Assembly: GCF_013114825.1 (NCBI RefSeq)
Contig: NZ_JAAVLX010000009.1
Location: 124,001-188,000 of the forward strand
DNA length: 64,000 nucleotides
From: Bradyrhizobium australiense
GTDB lineage: Bacteria > Pseudomonadota > Alphaproteobacteria > Rhizobiales > Xanthobacteraceae
Direction of reading: 5' to 3'
This document shows, in pieces, positions 59,060-64,000 of this stretch. The notes beneath the pieces are model-generated. The model made no database searches. It worked only from the letters and a program-made list of their open reading frames with translations, and was not told where the DNA came from. A program made the translations under genes and the position numbers. Numbering within the stretch: the first letter of the stretch is position 1; each line of letters opens with the position of its first letter.

Positions 59060-60085
59060 GTGAACCACGAACCCGTTGTAGCCATTGCCGGTGTAACCGG
59101 CGCGGTCGGCGCCGAATTCATCGCCACCATGGACAGGCGCGCCTTCCCGGTCCGCAGGCTCAAGGCGCTGGCCAGCGCCCGTTCGGCCGGGAAGACCATC
59201 GACTTCCGTGGCGAGCGGATCGTCATCGAGGAGCTCACCGAAAAGTCGTTCGAGGGCGTCGACATTGCGCTGTTCTCGGCCGGTGCCGGCATCTCCCGGA
59301 AGTTCTCGCCCGCAGCCGTCAAGGCCGGTGCGGTCGTGATCGACAATTCCTCGGCCTTCCGCATGGACCCGAACGTTCCGCTGGTGATCCCGGAAATCAA
59401 CGCGGGCCGCATCCGCGAGCACAAGGGCATCATCGCCGTTCCGAACTGCTCGGCGATTACGGCGCTGGTGCCGCTGTGGCCGATCCACAAGGCCAACCGC
59501 ATCACGCGCGTCATCCTCTCGACCTATCAGGCGGCGAGCGGCGGTGGTGCCGCCGTGATGCAGGACTTAGTGGAATCGACCCGCGCCTATCTCGATGGCC
59601 GGCCGTTCGCCCCCAAGGTGATCCAGCATCCCTACGCCTTCAACCTGTTCAGCCACAACACCGCGATCGATCCCGAAACCGGCTACAACGACGAAGAGAC
59701 CAAGGTCATCAAGGAGACCCGGAAGATCTTCGAGGACGACAAGATCGCCATCGGCGTCACCTGCGTCCGCGTGCCGGTGCTGCGCGCCCATTGCGAGGCC
59801 ATCACCTTCGAATGCGAAAAGCCGATCACCGAGCACGAGGTGCGCGCGATCCTGTCGAAGGCGCCGGGCGTTAGAATCGTCGACGACCGCGCGAAGAACT
59901 ATTTTCCGATGCCGATCGATGCGTCGGGCCAGGATGACGTTTTGGTCGGCCGCATCCGCCAGGATCTCAGCGACGCCTCCGGCCACTCGATCTCGATGTT
60001 CGTGTCGGCCGATCAGCTTCTGAAGGGCGCGGCGTTGAATGCGATCCAGATCGCGGAATTGCTGCCGCAGCGTGCGATGGCGTGA
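59060..60085 (+). CDS. asd: Aspartate-semialdehyde dehydrogenase
   Basis: 341 residues. It reduces aspartyl phosphate to aspartate semialdehyde, the branch point to lysine/diaminopimelate, threonine and methionine. NADP motif AIAGVTGAVGAEF near residues 8-20; active-site Cys130 in VPNCSAITALVPLW; YQAASGGGAAVM loop; the catalytic His region IGVTCVRVPVLRAHCEAI. The GTG at 59060 with GAGG upstream is preferred over ATG 59036, which has no ribosome-binding site and lies close to the terminator. Confidence 0.93.
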   Translation: MNHEPVVAIAGVTGAVGAEFIATMDRRAFPVRRLKALASARSAGKTIDFRGERIVIEELTEKSFEGVDIALFSAGAGISRKFSPAAVKAGAVVIDNSSAFRMDPNVPLVIPEINAGRIREHKGIIAVPNCSAITALVPLWPIHKANRITRVILSTYQAASGGGAAVMQDLVESTRAYLDGRPFAPKVIQHPYAFNLFSHNTAIDPETGYNDEETKVIKETRKIFEDDKIAIGVTCVRVPVLRAHCEAITFECEKPITEHEVRAILSKAPGVRIVDDRAKNYFPMPIDASGQDDVLVGRIRQDLSDASGHSISMFVSADQLLKGAALNAIQIAELLPQRAMA

Positions 60086-60111
60086 GGTTGCGAGTTATAG
60101 CAGGCATTAAT

Positions 60112-60239
60112 CCCTCATGGTGAGGAGGCGCCAACGGGTCCGCGCGAAGCGCGGCCCCGTTGGCGGCTCCTCAGGAATGAGGTCTGACAGAAGTAGCGGT
60201 GGGCACGCTTCGCTTTGCCCATCCTACGAAGCTACGCAC
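60112..60239. repeat. Two adjacent dispersed-type intergenic repeats after asd
   Basis: 60122-60172 forms a long imperfect hairpin (GAGGAGGCGCCAACGGG ... CCCGTTGGCGGCTCCTC, loop GAA) within CCCTCATGG ... GGAATGAGG ends. 60191-60239 has GTGGGCACGCTTCGCTTTGC, then CCATCCTAC. Both look like repeats common in Bradyrhizobium intergenes. The hairpin may terminate asd. Confidence 0.6.
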
Positions 60240-61533
60240 CCGTCACGCGCCAGATAACGTTGCCGACATCATCCGCCACCAAGAGAGAGCGGTCCGGACC
60301 GAGCGTCACCCCAACCGGCCGCCCGTACGAGACCTTCTCATCCGGCGCGAGAAACCCCGTCAGAATGTCCCGCGCTGGGCCCGAGGGTTGCCCATTCTCG
60401 AATGGCACGAACACGACGGCGTAGCCGCTCAGCGTACTGCGATTCCAGGAGCCGTGCTGGCCGATCACCATGCCGTCCGGAAAGCCCGGCAGCGTGCCTG
60501 ACGGCATCCAGCACAGGCCGAGCGAGGCGGTATGCCCGCCGAGCGCATAATCCGGTTGAATCGCTCTCGCCACCATGGCCGGATCCTGCGGCACGCGGTC
60601 GTCCACCGTCTGTCCCCAGTAGCAATAGGGCCAGCCGTAGAAACCGCCGTCGCGCACCGACGTCAGGTAGTCTGGCGGCGTCTCGTCGCCGAGGCCGTCG
60701 CGTTCGTTGACGACGGTCCAAAGCACGCCCGTGGTGGGCTCCCAGGCTAGACCCACGGGGTTGCGCAGGCCGCTGGCAAAGATGCGGCTCGTGCCATTAG
60801 CCAGATCGAGCTCATAGATCGCGCCACGGCCTTGCTCGACCTCCATGCCGCTCTCGGCGATGTTGCTGAGCGAGCCAACGCCCGCATACAGCCTTTTGCC
60901 GTCCGCGCTCGGCAGCAGACTCCGGGTCCAATGCCCGCCGGGCTTGAACGTGACGAGTTTCCGCCCTTCGGCCGTGATGCGGTCAGCGCCCGCGGCATAG
61001 GGAAAGGCCGCCACGCCATCGGTGTTACCGACATAGAAGGTCTCGCCCACCAGCGCCATGCCGAACGGCTGGCTCAACCTCTCCATGAAAATCCCGCGGC
61101 CCTCCGCAACACCGTCTCCGTCACGATCGCGCAACAGCGTGATGCGGTTGGCGCTGACGCCGAGCGCCGCGGCGCGCCGCATCGTCGCTTGCATCGCATA
61201 ATGAAACACGGTCCTGATGGGACCTGGGATCTGCGTCGCCTCGGCAATGAGGACGTCGCCATTGGGCAGCACGTTGATCCAGCGCGGATGGTCCAGGCCC
61301 GCCGCAAACGCGTTGACCTTGAGCCCGGGCGCTGCGGTCGGCGTCTGTCCGTCGCTCCAGCCCTGCGCCGTCGGCATCTTGAGCGTCGGGATCGCGCCTT
61401 GCGGCTTCGCGGCCGGAATAGCCGGCGCGCTGCCCCAGGCTGGCTTGTGCGTTGCGCCCTGTAACCGGCGCCACAGCAGCGCGCCGGCGCCGATCAGCGC
61501 GACCATTCGCGCAAAAATGCCGGAAAAGGTCAT
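60232..61533 (-). CDS. Sorbosone dehydrogenase / PQQ-sugar dehydrogenase family protein
   Basis: 433 residues. An N-terminal hydrophobic anchor (about 3-22) is followed by a six-bladed beta-propeller of the soluble glucose/sorbosone dehydrogenase type: LDHPRWINVLPNGDVLIAEA, SQPFGMALVG, ASGLRNPVGLAWEPTTGVLW and the closing DRSLLVADDVGNVIWRV. Likely a periplasmic PQQ-dependent oxidoreductase of sugars or aldehydes; substrate unknown. It is downstream of queA on the same strand, but a 182-base gap with an opposite-strand terminator separates them. Confidence 0.82.
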   Translation of the reverse strand: MTFSGIFARMVALIGAGALLWRRLQGATHKPAWGSAPAIPAAKPQGAIPTLKMPTAQGWSDGQTPTAAPGLKVNAFAAGLDHPRWINVLPNGDVLIAEATQIPGPIRTVFHYAMQATMRRAAALGVSANRITLLRDRDGDGVAEGRGIFMERLSQPFGMALVGETFYVGNTDGVAAFPYAAGADRITAEGRKLVTFKPGGHWTRSLLPSADGKRLYAGVGSLSNIAESGMEVEQGRGAIYELDLANGTSRIFASGLRNPVGLAWEPTTGVLWTVVNERDGLGDETPPDYLTSVRDGGFYGWPYCYWGQTVDDRVPQDPAMVARAIQPDYALGGHTASLGLCWMPSGTLPGFPDGMVIGQHGSWNRSTLSGYAVVFVPFENGQPSGPARDILTGFLAPDEKVSYGRPVGVTLGPDRSLLVADDVGNVIWRVTGA

Positions 61534-61589
61534 GTAGGGCCCCTGTTATTGAGCGCGCACCGATGCGCCGAGAGACGGTAGTTATACGA

Positions 61590-61690
61590 TCTTGGCGGCA
61601 ACAGCCGAATCGAAGAGATAGGTGCTGGCGCTTCATTGTCAGAGCGCTTCCTCCCTGAACCTTTGCCCGCCCCATTGGCGGGCCTCTTTT
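61590..61690 (+). ncRNA. Candidate small RNA ending at an orphan plus-strand terminator
   Basis: The flanking genes are both on the minus strand, yet a plus-strand terminator lies at 61665-61690. The sequence before it, CGCTTCCTCCCTGAACC (about 61645-61661), carries an anti-Shine-Dalgarno CCTCCC as in several rhizobial trans-acting sRNAs. The 5' end is not defined and the promoter is unclear. Inference only. Confidence 0.4.
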
Positions 61691-61691
61691 T
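61665..61691 (+). terminator. Orphan plus-strand terminator
   Basis: GCCCGCC (61665-61671), loop CCATT, GGCGGGC (61677-61683), then CTCTTTTTC. No plus-strand gene ends here. Confidence 0.75.
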
Positions 61692-61715
61692 CAGGCGAAG
61701 ACGCCCGGCTTTGCC

Positions 61716-62792
61716 TCAATCCGGCGCACGAAACAGCAAACAGGCATCGCCGTAGGAATAGAACCGGTAGCCGGCTGCGATCGCATGCGCATAGGCGCGC
61801 TTCATCGTATCGAGACCGGAGAACGCCGACACCAGCATGAACAGCGTCGAGCGCGGCAGGTGGAAATTGGTCATGAGGATATCGACCGCGCGAAAGCGAT
61901 AGCCCGGCGTGATGAAGATCGAGGTCTCGCCGTCGAACGGCTGAACGGTGCCGTCTTCGCTGGCAGCGCTCTCCAACAGCCGCAGCGACGTGGTGCCGAC
62001 AGCTATGATGCGCCCGCCTTTGGCGCGCGCGGCATTCAGTGCCGCCGCGGTATCGTCCGAGATCGATCCCCATTCGGCATGCATCTTGTGCTCGGAAGTT
62101 TCCTCGACCTTCACAGGCAGGAAGGTCCCTGCCCCGACATGCAGCGTTATCAGATGCAGTTCGACGCCATGACTGCGTAGCGCTGCCTCGAGCTCGGGCG
62201 TGAAATGCAATCCCGCCGTTGGGGCCGCGACGGCACCCTCATTCGCGGCGAACATGGTCTGGTAGTCGGCGGCATCGCGATCGTCGGGCGTGCGCTTGGA
62301 GGCGATATAGGGCGGCAGCGGCGGCGTGCCGAGATCGGCGATGGCCTGATCCAGCGCCGGTCCATGAAACGAAAACGACAGCGTGATCTCGCCCTCTTCG
62401 CCCTTGGCCTCGACCTCGGCATCGAGATGGCCGAGCAGGCAGACCTTGCCTTCATTGCCGAAACGAACGATGTCGCCGGGCGCGAGCTTCTTCGCCGGCT
62501 TGACCAACGCGCGCCAGCGCGACCCGTCCAGCCGCTTGATCAGGGTTGCCTCGATCTTCGGCTCGGTCTCGCGGCCGATGCGCCGGCCCTTGAGCTGGGC
62601 GGAAATTACCTTGGTGTCGTTGACGACGAGTTGATCGCCCGGCTCCAGCCATTGCGGCAGCTCGGCGACGGTGCGATCGCGCAGCACCCCGTCGGGTTGC
62701 ACCACCAGCATCCGCGCAGCATCGCGCGGGCTTGCGGGCCGTAGCGCGATGCTCGTGGCGGGAAGTTCGAAATCGAAGAGATCGGTGCGCAT
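61716..62792 (-). CDS. queA: S-adenosylmethionine:tRNA ribosyltransferase-isomerase QueA
   Basis: 358 residues, normal length. It adds the epoxycyclopentane ring to preQ1 in tRNA, one step after Tgt. Conserved stretches: LFDFELPATSIALRPASPRD at the N-terminus, GRETEPKIEATLIKR, the GAVAAPTAGLHFT motif (about 185-197), LHVGAGTFLPVK, and GTTSLRLLES. The ATG at 62792 starts at the conserved MRTDLFDF. Frequently linked with tgt and cyclophilins in relatives; here tgt is 6 kb away. Confidence 0.95.
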   Translation of the reverse strand: MRTDLFDFELPATSIALRPASPRDAARMLVVQPDGVLRDRTVAELPQWLEPGDQLVVNDTKVISAQLKGRRIGRETEPKIEATLIKRLDGSRWRALVKPAKKLAPGDIVRFGNEGKVCLLGHLDAEVEAKGEEGEITLSFSFHGPALDQAIADLGTPPLPPYIASKRTPDDRDAADYQTMFAANEGAVAAPTAGLHFTPELEAALRSHGVELHLITLHVGAGTFLPVKVEETSEHKMHAEWGSISDDTAAALNAARAKGGRIIAVGTTSLRLLESAASEDGTVQPFDGETSIFITPGYRFRAVDILMTNFHLPRSTLFMLVSAFSGLDTMKRAYAHAIAAGYRFYSYGDACLLFRAPD

Positions 62793-62840
62793 GGCGCGCC
62801 TGCGCCTCACTTGGCATTACGGGGCACGCGAAGCGTGAAC

Positions 62841-62914
62841 CTCAGATGCGCAATTGCGCATCGGGGAATCTCGAGATTCCGGATTGCCGCGCGTCGCGCG
62901 GCTTCCGGAATGAT
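62841..62914. repeat. Palindromic intergenic repeat
   Basis: CTCAGATGCGCAATTGCGCATC and GAATCTCGAGATTC palindromes and a GCCGCGCGTCGCGCGGC stem, ending TTCCGGAATGAT. Same family as 1722-1802 and 50060-50161; the first 30 bases are almost identical to the copy at 50090. Confidence 0.7.
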
Positions 62915-62921
62915 AGTTGAA

Positions 62922-63386
62922 TCAAGCCGCGTCCAGCGCCATGCGCGCTTTCACGATCTTGTCCGGGTTCTGCACCGGCTCGCCGCGCTTGATCCTGTCG
63001 ACATTCTCCATGCCCGAGGTGACCTTGCCCCAGACGGTGTACTGGCCGTTGAGGAAAGAGGCGTCGTCGAAGCAGATGAAGAACTGGCTGTCACCGGAAT
63101 CCGGGCTCGCGGCGCGGGCCATCGACGCGGTGCCGCGCACATGCGGTTCCTTGTTGAATTCGGCCTTCAGCTTCTTGCCGGAGCCGCCCATACCCGTACC
63201 CTGTGGGCAGCCGGTCTGCGCCATGAAGCCCTCGATGACGCGATGGAACACGATGCCGTCGTAAAATCCCTCACGCACAAGTTCCTTGATCCGGGCGACA
63301 TGGCCCGGCGCGAGATCGGGACGCATTTCGATGGTGACGGGGCCCTGGGTGGTTTCAAGGATCAAAGTATTTTCTGTATCAGCCAT
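62922..63386 (-). CDS. Peptidyl-prolyl cis-trans isomerase (cyclophilin type)
   Basis: 154 residues, one cyclophilin domain without signal peptide, so cytoplasmic. VFHRVIEGFMAQTGCPQG carries the catalytic Arg and Phe, and SQFFICFDDASFLNGQYTVW the substrate pocket. It catalyses proline isomerisation in protein folding. A second cyclophilin gene lies upstream on the same strand beyond a small secreted-protein gene, so a three-gene operon is likely. Confidence 0.93.
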   Translation of the reverse strand: MADTENTLILETTQGPVTIEMRPDLAPGHVARIKELVREGFYDGIVFHRVIEGFMAQTGCPQGTGMGGSGKKLKAEFNKEPHVRGTASMARAASPDSGDSQFFICFDDASFLNGQYTVWGKVTSGMENVDRIKRGEPVQNPDKIVKARMALDAA

Positions 63387-63802
63387 GCTCTTTTCTCTTC
63401 CGGTTTGGGTGGACGTTTGCGGGTTCTAAAAAGGACCGCGAAAGGCCGGCCGGCGACCGCACCGCCCAGTCCCTCGGTAAATGGCAACGGCGTGCAGCGT
63501 TGCAATGTCTCCATCACGGCAATCCGGTACGCGATCCGGTCGTTATCGTTGGCGCGTTCCGATTCATAGGTGATCCTGGGTTGGCCCAGAATGGCGCCTT
63601 CCCGGTTGAAGCTGACGACGACCGTGATGTCCATCGGGTTGGCGCGCGAGTAAGGCGGCGGCCGCCAGCAGGAATACAGTTTGGCAAAGACATCCTTGAT
63701 GGTGTCGAGTTGCTGCGGCTGAGCCTGCGCATGCGCACCCGATGCGAGCCACACGAGAGCAGCGGCAAACCAGACGAATGGCTTGCTGCGGCCCGCTGTC
63801 AT
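63362..63802 (-). CDS. Secreted TonB-C-terminal-like protein between two cyclophilin genes
   Basis: 146 residues. A signal peptide of about 27 residues (ending SGAHAQAQ) is followed by a domain with the strand pattern ITVVVSFNREGAILGQPRIT and AVMETLQRCTPLPFTEGLGG, which resembles TonB/TolA C-terminal folds. Its last 25 bases overlap the start of the downstream cyclophilin, so the two are translationally linked. Function unknown. Confidence 0.65.
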   Translation of the reverse strand: MTAGRSKPFVWFAAALVWLASGAHAQAQPQQLDTIKDVFAKLYSCWRPPPYSRANPMDITVVVSFNREGAILGQPRITYESERANDNDRIAYRIAVMETLQRCTPLPFTEGLGGAVAGRPFAVLFRTRKRPPKPEEKRAWLIQKIL

Positions 63803-63806
63803 GGCC

Positions 63807-64000
63807 TCACTTAATGTCGGATGCGACTTGCACCTTCACCATCTTGTCGGGATCGACGACTGGTTCGCCGCGCTTGATCTTGTCGACCACGTCCATGCCC
63901 GACACGACTTCGCCGATCACGGTGTACTTTCCGTTCAGCGACGCGCCTTCCGCGAACATGATGAAGAACTGCGAATTCGCCGAGTTGGGATCGCTCGTTC
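63807..64000 (-). CDS. Second cyclophilin-type peptidyl-prolyl isomerase (C-terminal part)
   Basis: The gene runs off the window at its 5' side. The visible 63 residues, SQFFIMFAEGASLNGKYTV, then IGEVVSGMDVVDKIKRGEPV, are the C-terminal half of a cyclophilin. It stops with TGA (63807-63809) four bases before the next gene starts. In relatives this copy usually has a signal peptide, which cannot be seen here. Confidence 0.88.
   Translation of the reverse strand, partial: TSDPNSANSQFFIMFAEGASLNGKYTVIGEVVSGMDVVDKIKRGEPVVDPDKMVKVQVASDIK

Overview
The window is a GC-rich alphaproteobacterial chromosome segment, most likely Bradyrhizobium or a close relative in the Nitrobacteraceae. The evidence is the cyclic beta-glucan cluster (ndvB/ndvC type), a phosphatidylcholine synthase, DUF6894 and other small proteins common in Bradyrhizobium, sdhE-mfd-recG synteny, and several families of palindromic intergenic repeats familiar from that genus. 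This is a judgement from recalled family knowledge; no database search was run.

Layout. 1-13.1 kb is housekeeping and metabolism: the end of rimO, an arginine-rich leader peptide with a hairpin ahead of an acetylornithine aminotransferase, quinone oxidoreductase, terC, pcs, a UbiH-type hydroxylase, an AEC transporter, hspQ, an IalB-like protein, a YejA-like binding protein, a degenerate adenylate-forming enzyme and a degenerate GGDEF protein. 13.1-23.0 kb holds mfd-sdhE, divergent recG, a DHDPS-family enzyme, a DUF502 membrane protein and glmS. 23.0-27.9 kb is an accessory insert between glmS and glmU. It carries a decayed REP-associated transposase element, a small remnant of the same element, several decaying copies of a two-gene small-protein module and a duplicated fragment of glmU. 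27.9-36.6 kb holds glmU, a coiled-coil membrane protein, and ndvC, a candidate third glucan gene and ndvB.

A tRNA-Lys(TTT) at 36.8 kb opens a variable region to about 47.5 kb. It contains microproteins, duplicated and broken small genes, a PilZ protein, two paralogous secreted proteins built from a repeated PCGHG...CYP motif, and a sensor kinase-response regulator pair. Small secreted-protein genes here and at 26.9 kb have upstream matches to the general stress sigma factor (EcfG) promoter, GGAAC-N16/17-(C/T)GTT. No integrase or second attachment site was seen, so I call it variable rather than an island.

47.5-64 kb returns to core genes: a formyltransferase, secreted proteins, a RidA-family protein, a DMT transporter, a secreted caspase-like protein, cysK with an orphan BrnA-type antitoxin, tgt, a patatin-like lipoprotein with a TetR regulator and matching operator-like sites, a broken PepSY gene, a threonine/lysine-rich leader peptide plus terminator ahead of asd, a sorbosone-dehydrogenase-like protein, queA and two cyclophilins. 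tgt and queA both serve queuosine formation in tRNA. glmS and glmU are consecutive steps to UDP-GlcNAc.

The most interesting signals are two leaderless leader-peptide attenuators with the same layout (near 0.3 kb and 58.9 kb), the EcfG-type promoters on secreted microproteins, the split glmU-glmS locus, and two candidate small RNAs.
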